Assembly: GCA_022845895.1 (NCBI GenBank)
Contig: AP025573.1
Location: forward strand, 2,080,501-2,144,500
Direction: 5' to 3'
Origin: Lachnospiraceae bacterium
Lineage (GTDB): Bacteria; Bacillota; Clostridia; Lachnospirales; Lachnospiraceae
DNA: 64,000 nt
A program made the translations under genes and the position numbers. How positions within the stretch are numbered: position 1 is the stretch's first letter; each line of letters starts with the position of its first letter. Shown one piece after another: positions 38,165-45,514 of this stretch. The notes under the pieces are model-generated. The model ran no database searches and was not told the origin of the DNA. It saw only the letters and a program-made list of their open reading frames with translations.

Positions 38165-38228
38165 AAGAGCCGGAATCAGGTACGGGGTTGTTATATAAGA
38201 CAACATCCCCTGCCTGATTCCGGCTCTT
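38165..38228. repeat. Palindromic repeat shared with 60694-60762
   Basis: Arms AAGAGCCGGAATCAGG (38165-38180) and CCTGATTCCGGCTCTT (38213-38228) are perfect; the inner part pairs imperfectly. The same arms occur in the longer, perfect palindrome at 60694. Both copies lie between convergent genes and can act as bidirectional terminators (T run follows on the plus strand). Confidence 0.85.
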
Positions 38229-38263
38229 TTTACAGCAACGTCACATGGTCAACCGCCGCAGCT

Positions 38264-38899
38264 TTACGAAACTCTCATTTCTTCTATACAGCCTGACTGT
38301 ATCGCGTTCATCTTAGCCGCTATTTTTTCCTTCGGCCAGTCCCACCACTTGATTTCTGACAAGTCATGGATAGTCTCCTCGGAAAACCGCTTTCTTATCG
38401 GTCTTGCCGGCACGCCTCCGACTATCGTATACGGCGGCACATCTTTTGTCACGAGCGAACGTGCACCGATGATTGCCCCGTCTCCTATGGTGATGCCTGC
38501 AAGAATCACAGCCTCATATCCAATCCATACGTCATTGCCTACTATGATATCCCCTTTGTTGTCCCAGGAACGAGCCACGTCCCTGCGCTCGAGCCCCCAT
38601 TCTTCATAGAAGAGCGGGAACGGATACGTGGACAATGAATGCATGCTGTGGTTTGCACTGTTGAACAGAAATCTTGCACCGCACGCGATGGAACAGAATT
38701 TCCCGATTACAAGCTTATCATCATTGACGGGATAATGGTATAATACATTGTTCTTCTCGAACAGAACCGGGTCATTTACAAAATCATTATACATCGTGTA
38801 GCTGCCGACGGTTATGTTCGGATTGTTGATTACGTTCTCTAAATATACGGTATCTTTGTCCCCCGTACGTGGATAGACGCGTTTTTCTGGAATAGCCAT
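38264..38899 (-). CDS. Vat/CatB-like xenobiotic O-acetyltransferase
   Basis: A 211-residue left-handed beta-helix acetyltransferase. It shares with streptogramin A acetyltransferases the pattern LYHYPVNDDKLVIGKFCSIA, a catalytic-region His in FNSANHSMHSL, IVGNDVWIGYEAVILAG repeats and IKWWDWP near the end. This family acetylates streptogramin A or chloramphenicol, or unknown natural substrates; resistance cannot be claimed from sequence. The gene stands alone, convergent with the EAL gene, with its own promoter at 39000-39028 and a leader of about 95 bases. Base use resembles its neighbours. Confidence 0.8.
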   Translation of the reverse strand: MAIPEKRVYPRTGDKDTVYLENVINNPNITVGSYTMYNDFVNDPVLFEKNNVLYHYPVNDDKLVIGKFCSIACGARFLFNSANHSMHSLSTYPFPLFYEEWGLERRDVARSWDNKGDIIVGNDVWIGYEAVILAGITIGDGAIIGARSLVTKDVPPYTIVGGVPARPIRKRFSEETIHDLSEIKWWDWPKEKIAAKMNAIQSGCIEEMRVS

Positions 38900-38999
38900 T
38901 TTATAATCCTCCTGTATGCTTCATCTGCCACTTCAACTATTCCAGCCATTACAATGCAACGTTTCAATGAAAACACTCCTTCGTCTTAGTATTAAGGAT

Positions 39000-39028
39000 A
39001 TTATACGCCGTATTGCTCCGAAACTCAA
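39000..39028 (-). promoter_or_regulatory. Promoter of the Vat-like gene
   Basis: Minus strand TTGAGT 39028-39023, 17-bp spacer, TATAAT 39005-39000. The transcript would have a leader containing a possible short frame starting TTG at 38967 after GGAG, which ends at 38839 inside the Vat-like gene in another frame. Confidence 0.65.
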
Positions 39029-39039
39029 TATGGAAGCTG

Positions 39040-39849
39040 TTACCTTATCTTCCAGCCGCTCCAGCTTGTTCCGTCCCATCGGTTTGTCGCCAGCCCGTTA
39101 TCCCTGCCAAAGAGGATTATCGTAATCTGGTCGCTCGTACGCCTCAGCACGATTCCAAGTGTATATTTGTAATACTTGTTCGGCACGTTTATCGTATATT
39201 CCCCGGATGACACGAGGGACAGCATATGCTGCGTCTTCAATGCCTCTGCCAGGATATCATTTGACGGCTTCAGATATGAACTGATATTAAGCACAGCACC
39301 GTCCAGGATACTGCTTACGGCCTGCAGGTCTTCATGAAGCTTCTTACCCTGTCTCGCATCCAGCGCAAACCCTTCTTCGTCCGTATCCAGATTGTCGGCA
39401 ATATTTACCGGTCCTGCGTCTCCTCTGTCACCTTTTGGACCCTGTGGTCCGGCGACACCCATGTCACCTTTTGGTCCGGTAGCCCCGGTTGGCCCTTGTG
39501 GACCTGCAGGGCCGGTATCTCCTTTCGGACCGGTTGCCCCCTGTGGGCCCGTAGCTCCCGTCGGCCCCTGTGGGCCTGTCAATCCTTGTGGACCGGTAGC
39601 ACCTTGCGGCCCTGTTGCTCCTGTCAGTCCCTGGGAGCCTCTTGGCCCTTCGTCTCCTTTGTCGCCTTTCGGACCGGTTGCCGGGACTCCGGTATCTGAC
39701 TCTCCTATGTACCAGCAGCCATTTGCTCCGATATGTGGCGTGATTCCGTCATCACCTCTTGCTTTGACCCCTGTATCATAGTTGTTGATAAACCAGTTGC
39801 CATTTTCGCCGATATAAATTTCCGGTATGAAGCTTACGTTTTCTTCCAT
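39040..39849 (-). CDS. Collagen-like repeat protein with tail-fibre-type C terminus
   Basis: A 269-residue protein. Residues about 1-58 hold two copies of an IGxNGxWxI...DTGVxAxG unit; residues about 58-150 are 30 Gly-X-Y triplets rich in GAT, GPQ and GPK; the last 120 residues resemble pyocin-knob or tail-fibre ends ([14 protein letters not shown]). There is no signal peptide, sortase motif or membrane segment. The start 39849 (MEENVSF) has AGGAGG. Spore-surface collagen-like proteins and phage tail fibres share this design. No phage genes are adjacent, so a spore-surface role is somewhat more likely; this is inference. Confidence 0.85.
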   Translation of the reverse strand: MEENVSFIPEIYIGENGNWFINNYDTGVKARGDDGITPHIGANGCWYIGESDTGVPATGPKGDKGDEGPRGSQGLTGATGPQGATGPQGLTGPQGPTGATGPQGATGPKGDTGPAGPQGPTGATGPKGDMGVAGPQGPKGDRGDAGPVNIADNLDTDEEGFALDARQGKKLHEDLQAVSSILDGAVLNISSYLKPSNDILAEALKTQHMLSLVSSGEYTINVPNKYYKYTLGIVLRRTSDQITIILFGRDNGLATNRWDGTSWSGWKIR

Positions 39850-39930
39850 GCTGTGTTCCTCCTTTTGTTTTGGTAGGTGCATCTTAACAATTTGCACCGG
39901 GACATGGAGGGACACTTTAAGATTTTCTAA

Positions 39931-39970
39931 AAAAAACACCGGATACCGTTGGTATTACGGTATCCGGTGT
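39931..39970 (-). terminator. Terminator after tRNA-Leu
   Basis: ACACCGGATACCG / CGGTATCCGGTGT perfect 13-bp stem, then a run of eight T on the minus strand. Confidence 0.92.
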
Positions 39971-39981
39971 GCCTAATCGAA

Positions 39982-40064
39982 TGCGGATGGTGGGACTTGA
40001 ACCCACACGAGGTCGCCCCCGCAAGATTTTGAGTCTTGTGCGTCTGCCATTCCGCCACATCCGC
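39982..40064 (-). tRNA. tRNA-Leu (anticodon CAA)
   Basis: An 83-base tRNA on the minus strand beginning GCGGATGTGGCGGAATGGC. Anticodon stem CAAGA/TCTTG encloses CTCAAAA, giving anticodon CAA for UUG codons. The long variable arm is typical of class II leucine tRNAs; the T arm has GGTTCAAGTCC and the acceptor ends CATCCGCA. CCA is not encoded. It has its own promoter and terminator. Confidence 0.96.
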
Positions 40065-40092
40065 TCATCCCGGCTTTCTCAAGCCGAGATTT

Positions 40093-40121
40093 ATTGTATC
40101 ATATTGTTCTGTTAATTACAA
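40093..40121 (-). promoter_or_regulatory. tRNA-Leu promoter
   Basis: Minus strand TTGTAA 40121-40116, 17-bp spacer, TACAAT 40098-40093. A CGGCTT/AAGCCG hairpin lies between it and the tRNA 5' end, probably part of the precursor leader. Confidence 0.6.
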
Positions 40122-40129
40122 CAATTATT

Positions 40130-40768
40130 TTATAAAAGTGACGCATTGTCCAAAGCTGTCAAATCTTCGTCCGGGATATAGTATACGCCTTCTTTATCCG
40201 GCTTTACATGGATTGTGATGACCTGCTCGTCCCCATATTCCGGGTTGGCTATCTTCTCCGAGAGAAGATCATACATTTTCCCATACACCAGTTCATTGAT
40301 TTTGTCTTGCGCCGGTATCTCTTCCGTATCTGCAAGCTCTGACTGCACCGCGCTTAAAACTTCATCTTCGAGTCCCTCGAACGCTGTCAGGGGCTTTATC
40401 TTTACATCGATGGTAAAGGAGTCATCGTCTGCCTCTTTGGCATCACCAAGCTTATAGTCCACCTGTTTTCCGACGTCCAGGAACAGGTTTCTGTAATTTT
40501 CAACCATCTCCTCTGGCAACGTAGACTTGTCTATGCCGGCTTCCGTGAGCATCTGGTCCAGATTGCCTTCATACATTTCTTTTGCTTCCTTCTCGGTGGA
40601 TTCCGTCTGCTTGATATACTCTTTAAATTCTCCTTTATACTGTGCATCAAGTACAGACTGCGCATATGCCTTTGCATCTTCTTTGGACATTCCACCGCAG
40701 CCGCTCAGCACTACCATAGCCAATACGGCCAAAAGCGCAGGCAGAATCCTTTTCTTTGCTTTCTTCAT
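40130..40768 (-). CDS. Putative lipoprotein of unknown function
   Basis: A 212-residue secreted lipoprotein. The basic N terminus MKKAKKR, a hydrophobic stretch and lipobox LSGC predict lipid attachment at the Cys near residue 23. The mature part is acidic and helical, with no motif I can name; it resembles the DUF5105-type lipoproteins of Clostridia. The start at 40768 follows AGGAGGG; the longer frame from 40837 runs through the promoter. It is a single gene with its own promoter. Confidence 0.82.
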   Translation of the reverse strand: MKKAKKRILPALLAVLAMVVLSGCGGMSKEDAKAYAQSVLDAQYKGEFKEYIKQTESTEKEAKEMYEGNLDQMLTEAGIDKSTLPEEMVENYRNLFLDVGKQVDYKLGDAKEADDDSFTIDVKIKPLTAFEGLEDEVLSAVQSELADTEEIPAQDKINELVYGKMYDLLSEKIANPEYGDEQVITIHVKPDKEGVYYIPDEDLTALDNASLL

Positions 40769-40801
40769 AGTAACCCTCCTACATAAATAGTTAATGTATT
40801 T

Positions 40802-40830
40802 ATTATATATCAAGCAGCATGAAAAAGCAA
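40802..40830 (-). promoter_or_regulatory. Lipoprotein gene promoter
   Basis: Minus strand TTGCTT 40830-40825, 17-bp spacer, TATAAT 40807-40802. It overlaps the end of lysA by a few bases at its -35 side only in spacing terms (lysA stop at 40840). Confidence 0.65.
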
Positions 40831-40839
40831 TTTCCATTA

Positions 40840-42111
40840 CTATTTCAGCAATTTTTTACCGATATCAAAGCAGTCAAATGTGGCAAAGTAATCTGCCGGC
40901 GTCTCAGCCCTTCTAATGAGCTGCGTGCTGCCGTCTTCCTTCAGCAGAACTTCCGCAGATTTCAGCTTGCCGTTATAATTGTAGCCCATGGAGAATCCGT
41001 GCGCTCCTGTGTCATGGATGACGAGGATGTCTCCCATTCCAATCTCGGGCAGCATACGGTCGATAGCGAATTTGTCGTTGTTCTCGCAGAGAGAGCCGAC
41101 GATATCATACTTGTGGTCGCACGGACCGTCTTCCTTCCCCATCACGGTGACATGGTGGTATGCCCCGTACATTGCCGGACGCATGAGATTAACGGCACAG
41201 GCATCCACGCCGATATATTCTTTGTGGGTGTGCTTTTCATGAATCGCTTCCGTCACAAGGCATCCGTAAGGCCCGAGCATAAACCGGCCAAGCTCCGTAT
41301 AAATCTCTACGTCCCCCATACCGGCCGGAACGAGAATTTCCTCAAATACACGGCGTACGCCGTCACCGATGATTCTTATATCGTTCGGCTCCTGGTCCGG
41401 CGTATACGGAATGCCGATACCACCCGAAAGATTGATAAATTTAATATGTACTCCCGTTTCCTTCTGAAGCCTGACCGCCTCTTCAAATAATATCTTGGCA
41501 AGCATCGGATAGTATTCGTTCGTCACCGTATTGCTGGCAAGGAATGCATGGATGCCAAATTCTCTGGCACCTTTCGCTTTCAGTATCTTGAATGCTTCAA
41601 ACAGCTGTTCTGTTGTCATGCCGTATTTGGAATCCCCCGGATTGTCCATGATATCGTTGCTGATCTTGAACAGGCCTCCCGGATTATAACGGCAGCTTAT
41701 CGTCTCGGGGATATAGCCAATCGCCTCTTCCAGAAAATCAATATGGGTGATATCATCCAGGTTGATGACTGCACCTAGCTTTTCCGCATATACGAACTCT
41801 TCCGCAGGCGTATCATTTGAAGAGAACATGATGTCATCCCCGGTAATTCCAACCGCCTCCGACAGCATCAGCTCTGTATAGGAAGAACAATCGCAGCCAC
41901 AGCCATATTCCCGGAGGATGTCGATAAGAAACGGATTGGGTGTCGCTTTTACGGCAAAATATTCTTTATATCCTTTGTTCCATGAGAATGCATCCCTGAG
42001 TGCCTGCATATTCGCGCGGATTCCCTTCTCATCATACAGATGGAATGGAGTCGGATATTCTTCTATGATTTTATCCAGCTGCTCTTTATTTACAAATGTC
42101 TCTTTTTTCAT
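40840..42111 (-). CDS. lysA: Diaminopimelate decarboxylase-like PLP enzyme, divergent clade
   Basis: Fold-III PLP decarboxylase, 423 residues, expected to convert meso-diaminopimelate to lysine. The PLP lysine is in YFAVKATPNP (about residue 53), the glycine loop is SGGIGIP, and the partner-subunit cysteine is in SLCENNDKF. Several family motifs deviate: HAFLASN where most have HIGSQ, TELGR where most have EPGR, and TGAHGFSMG where most have GAYG. It overlaps an upstream TrmB-type regulator by four bases. A related basic amino-acid or carboxy-norspermidine decarboxylase role cannot be excluded. Confidence 0.75.
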   Translation of the reverse strand: MKKETFVNKEQLDKIIEEYPTPFHLYDEKGIRANMQALRDAFSWNKGYKEYFAVKATPNPFLIDILREYGCGCDCSSYTELMLSEAVGITGDDIMFSSNDTPAEEFVYAEKLGAVINLDDITHIDFLEEAIGYIPETISCRYNPGGLFKISNDIMDNPGDSKYGMTTEQLFEAFKILKAKGAREFGIHAFLASNTVTNEYYPMLAKILFEEAVRLQKETGVHIKFINLSGGIGIPYTPDQEPNDIRIIGDGVRRVFEEILVPAGMGDVEIYTELGRFMLGPYGCLVTEAIHEKHTHKEYIGVDACAVNLMRPAMYGAYHHVTVMGKEDGPCDHKYDIVGSLCENNDKFAIDRMLPEIGMGDILVIHDTGAHGFSMGYNYNGKLKSAEVLLKEDGSTQLIRRAETPADYFATFDCFDIGKKLLK

Positions 42112-42824
42112 GATTCTTTATTCTCCTCCCGTAGCGCAAGTAGTTTTATCTCATTCCCCAATGCCCTCTTATACAGCTCTACAAAGTTCTTCTGCCCGGA
42201 ATACAGGCACGTATTCAGGCTGCCCTCCCCGTACTCTCCTGTCAGTACATATTTTGAGTCTGTGATAAGCCCTATCTGCATCCCTCTGTCCTCTCCCAGG
42301 TATACTTTCACATTGGCGAGATGGACAGGCCGGTCCGTGATAATTACGACCTTCTTTCTCGCTGAGACAAGGTCTTCCAGCTCACGCACGAAAAGGAGCA
42401 GGTAATTGCGCGTACATGAGATATATACTCTGTTCTCTGCCTGTCCGAGCAGGTTCTTCATCTTATCCAGTATGTGGCGGGCGCCTTCTATCGTTATATA
42501 TCCTTCCGCACTGCTCTTTTCATTCGGAAGATGCGCTATAAGCCAGTTTCTTGATTCCTCCAGCATCCTTATATGATTCTTGCAGAACTCCCTGAGCGGT
42601 ACCGGCACATATTTCCTCGTCGTACCTTCTTCCACCAGATAAGCCCCTCCTTTTTCCGTAAGGCTTGCAAGGGAATTATAGGCATTGGATCTGGATATAC
42701 CTATCAGCTTGGCAACCTCATATCCTGTCGTCTTTCCCTCTCCCAGAAGGCATTGGTATATGGCGGCCTCCTGCCTCGTCAGTCCAAATTCCAGCAGACG
42801 TTCAACAAATGTCGTACTTTCCAT
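42108..42824 (-). CDS. TrmB-family transcriptional regulator
   Basis: A 238-residue winged-helix regulator. The N-terminal DNA-binding domain (about 8-75) has GLTRQEAAIYQCLLGEGKTTGYEVAKLIGISR (quoted only in part: motifs TRQEAAIYQCLL and GISRSNAYN). The C-terminal half is an effector-type domain without a recognisable sugar site. ATGA overlap with lysA implies translational coupling, so it most likely controls that gene and itself. TrmB proteins are best known as sugar-responsive; linkage to a lysine-type gene is unusual. Confidence 0.83.
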   Translation of the reverse strand: MESTTFVERLLEFGLTRQEAAIYQCLLGEGKTTGYEVAKLIGISRSNAYNSLASLTEKGGAYLVEEGTTRKYVPVPLREFCKNHIRMLEESRNWLIAHLPNEKSSAEGYITIEGARHILDKMKNLLGQAENRVYISCTRNYLLLFVRELEDLVSARKKVVIITDRPVHLANVKVYLGEDRGMQIGLITDSKYVLTGEYGEGSLNTCLYSGQKNFVELYKRALGNEIKLLALREENKES

Positions 42825-42866
42825 CTTTTTGTCCTTCGCTTTCTTCTAGTAGTTCTCCATAGGAAC

Positions 42867-42895
42867 ACTATATTACATTCCGTGCCGGCTGTCAA
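42867..42895 (-). promoter_or_regulatory. Promoter of the TrmB-lysA pair
   Basis: Minus strand TTGACA 42895-42890, 17-bp spacer, TATAGT 42872-42867, close to consensus. GGAA and TTCC half-sites flank the -10 and could be a weak operator. Confidence 0.75.
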
Positions 42896-42916
42896 TAATA
42901 AACCGTATGATAATAG

Positions 42917-42939
42917 AAAAAAGCACGGTAATACCGTGC
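42917..42939 (-). terminator. pyk terminator
   Basis: GCACGGTA / TACCGTGC around a single base, followed by six T on the minus strand, just after the pyk stop. Confidence 0.9.
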
Positions 42940-42946
42940 CATTCTC

Positions 42947-44383
42947 CTAATCTACCACTGCTATTCTCATCATATTGCTGACGCCTTCTTTTGAGCGCTT
43001 GATATTCGGGGAAGGTATGCCTGCCGTCAGCACGATGATGTCCCCCGGTTCCACCACCTGCTTTGCGCTGATCAGCTCGATTGCACCAGTCAGTATATCT
43101 TCGGTCGTATTGAATTCGATTGATTTGTACGGTCTTACCCCCCAATATATCTGCATCCTTCTCAGCGTCGCCTCGTTCGGCGTCACACCGATGATATCTG
43201 CCTTCGGCTTGAACTTTGAGACTACCCTTGCAGTAGCCCCGGAGACAGAGGGCGTCACGATACATTTAGCTCCCAGATTATCTGCGGCTGCTACGGACGC
43301 ATAGCCGATAGCACTGGAGATTCCTTTTCTCTTATGCTCTGCGGCCTTTTCCAGAATCACCTCATAGTCGAGGTGTTCTTCCGTATTTTCCACAATGTGC
43401 ACCATCATCTGGAGCGCTTCCAGTGGATATTTCCCCTGTGCCGTCTCGCCGGAGAGCATCACCGCGTCCGTACCGTCATAGACCGCGTTTGCGACATCAG
43501 TCACTTCCGCCCTTGTGGGACGGGGATTGCGGATCATAGAATCCAGCATCTGTGTAGCAGTGATAACCGGCTTATAGTAGTCATTACACTTCTGGATAAG
43601 CATCTTCTGAAGATACGGTACTTCCTCGGCCGGTATCTCTACGCCCAGGTCACCTCTGGCTACCATGACGCCGTCTGCGCACCGTATGATCTCTTCTATA
43701 TTCTTGATGCCTTCCGCATTCTCTATCTTGGCGATAATCGGAATATAAGGGGAGCCGCATTCTTTGAGCCATGCTCTGATTTCCAGAATGCATTCTGCAT
43801 TCCTGACAAAGGATGCAGCGATGAAGTCTACTTCCTGTTCCACCCCGAACTTCAAGTCTTCCTTATCCTTTTCTGTAATTGCAGGCAGACGTATCGGTAC
43901 GTTCGGCACATTGACACCTTTGCGCTCTCCAAGCTCTCCGCCGTTATCGACTGTACAGATGATATCTGTATCTGTCTTCTCGCGTACGGTCAGCTCTATG
44001 AGACCGTCATCAATCAGAATCTTCTTGCCGAGCTGGACATCCTCCACAAGACCTCCATATGTAATCGAGACCCTTGTCTTATCCCCTTCTATATCCTTTG
44101 TCGTCAGCACAAATTTATCGCCGGCATCCAGGCTGACCTTTTTACCGCCTTTCAATACTCCTGTACGAATCTCAGGTCCTTTCGTGTCGAGCAGGATGGC
44201 AACCGGCTTCTTCTCCTCTTCCCGAATCTTCTTGAGCATATCCATTCTGGACTTCTGCTCTTCATGATCCCCATGGGAGAAATTGAATCTTGCAATGTCC
44301 ATGCCATTTTGAATCAGCCTCCTCATCAGTCCTGCGTCATTCGTATTTGGTCCCATCGTACAGATGATTTTTGTTTTCTTCAT
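42947..44383 (-). CDS. pyk: Pyruvate kinase
   Basis: Converts phosphoenolpyruvate and ADP to pyruvate and ATP; 478 residues, the short form without the extra C-terminal PEP-utiliser-like domain. Motifs: KTKIICTMGPNTND at the N terminus, RFNFSHGDHEEQ, the active-site IAKIENAEG with catalytic Lys, VMVARGDLGVEIP and TATQMLDSM. The start at 44383 (MKKTKII) is chosen; ATG 44389 is an alternative nearer AGAGG. It lies 38 bp after the rhomboid-like gene and may be cotranscribed. Confidence 0.97.
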   Translation of the reverse strand: MKKTKIICTMGPNTNDAGLMRRLIQNGMDIARFNFSHGDHEEQKSRMDMLKKIREEEKKPVAILLDTKGPEIRTGVLKGGKKVSLDAGDKFVLTTKDIEGDKTRVSITYGGLVEDVQLGKKILIDDGLIELTVREKTDTDIICTVDNGGELGERKGVNVPNVPIRLPAITEKDKEDLKFGVEQEVDFIAASFVRNAECILEIRAWLKECGSPYIPIIAKIENAEGIKNIEEIIRCADGVMVARGDLGVEIPAEEVPYLQKMLIQKCNDYYKPVITATQMLDSMIRNPRPTRAEVTDVANAVYDGTDAVMLSGETAQGKYPLEALQMMVHIVENTEEHLDYEVILEKAAEHKRKGISSAIGYASVAAADNLGAKCIVTPSVSGATARVVSKFKPKADIIGVTPNEATLRRMQIYWGVRPYKSIEFNTTEDILTGAIELISAKQVVEPGDIIVLTAGIPSPNIKRSKEGVSNMMRIAVVD

Positions 44384-44421
44384 AATCATATAACCTCTTA
44401 TATTATTCTCTCTTTCCTTAC

Positions 44422-45291
44422 TTATTTTACATGCGTGTGTGTAAACAGATGATCTTGGCAGTATTCGTAATTGCCGTTGCATTTGGAGCAATATCTGAAT
44501 TCCAGGTTCGGGTCATCAAGTTCAGTCCTGCCGCAGACCGCACATTTGTGCCGGGCACCGTTTTCATATACATTGTCCGGCCTTTTCGCCTGCTGGACCT
44601 TTTTATAAAATTCCTTCTTCCGCTTTACCTGCTTCGGTGAATACGGCCTCATATTCCTGGAACCGAAGAAAAATATTGCGAAATTCAGGATGGAAACTGC
44701 CGCCGCAAGGGCATTCGCCTTATAGAGGATGCCGTATAAGCCTCCGCCGTAAGCGGGCAGGAACGCCTGTATGATCGCCCAGACGAAGAAAGCCCCGTCA
44801 AGCCAGGCCAGCCACTTCACCTTCACCGGTATGACAAAAAACACGAGCAGCTGTACCTCTGGATACAGCGCGGCAAATGCAAAGAACAAGGACAAGTTCA
44901 GATACCCGGTATTCAGAGTAAGCGTCACCCCTGTTATCAGGTATACCAGAATCGCGGCAATTACGTGGAACAGTACGCCTGCAAGAAAATACAGGTTAAA
45001 CCGGAATGCCCCCCATGCCATCTCCAGCTGCCTTCCTATCATATAATACAGATACAGGAAGAGCGCGGCAAACAGAATGCTGGTTGATGGCGGCTGGATG
45101 ATGAAGGTTACAATTCTCCAGACCTGTCCGTGAAGGATCGCCTCGGCATTCAGGCTCAGATATTGAGGATAGAACTGAGGATTCAGAAGGTTCAGCACAA
45201 AACCGGCTCCATATAAGATAATAATATAATTCATCAGGTTCGGAATGGCATATCTGCCGAATTTCCGTTCAAGTTTATTCAACCAATTCAT
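44422..45291 (-). CDS. Rhomboid-like membrane protein with C-terminal zinc ribbon
   Basis: A 289-residue protein with about six membrane helices (roughly 18-215) and a cytosolic tail with two CxxC pairs (CAVCGR and CSKCNG) plus a final C..H..H cluster. The helix pattern resembles rhomboid-family proteins, but I see no GxSG catalytic motif where it should be (the region reads NTGYLNLSL), so it is probably not a protease. The start at 45291 (MNWLNKL) follows GGGAG. The function is unknown. Confidence 0.75.
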   Translation of the reverse strand: MNWLNKLERKFGRYAIPNLMNYIIILYGAGFVLNLLNPQFYPQYLSLNAEAILHGQVWRIVTFIIQPPSTSILFAALFLYLYYMIGRQLEMAWGAFRFNLYFLAGVLFHVIAAILVYLITGVTLTLNTGYLNLSLFFAFAALYPEVQLLVFFVIPVKVKWLAWLDGAFFVWAIIQAFLPAYGGGLYGILYKANALAAAVSILNFAIFFFGSRNMRPYSPKQVKRKKEFYKKVQQAKRPDNVYENGARHKCAVCGRTELDDPNLEFRYCSKCNGNYEYCQDHLFTHTHVK

Positions 45292-45411
45292 ATATTTGCT
45301 CCCTGCTTTCATATGTTAGACACTGTAGACATTCTACCGTTTCACACTCTGTTTGTCAATTTATACCTATGAAGTTTAACAGCAATTTTATAAATCTATT
45401 ACATTTGCGAA

Positions 45412-45440
45412 TTGTCTTTTCGCTTTTTTTGTCGTATAAT
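45412..45440 (+). promoter_or_regulatory. Promoter of the activase-fusion gene
   Basis: TTGTCT 45412-45417, 17-bp spacer, TATAAT 45435-45440. The start codon follows about 75 bp later after AAGGAG. Confidence 0.7.
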
Positions 45441-45514
45441 GTTACAAGTTGTAAATGGCTAACTACATTTAATAAGAAGCAATACATAATTTACCAGTAT
45501 AAGGAGTACATATC

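Noticed and set aside
38165..38228. Insertion sequence end
   Set aside because: There is no transposase frame or target duplication nearby; it is better described as a palindromic repeat or terminator.
39334..39781. Two plus-strand frames rich in Gly, Pro and Cys or Trp
   Set aside because: They are the reverse complement of the collagen triplets and arise from the repeat composition.
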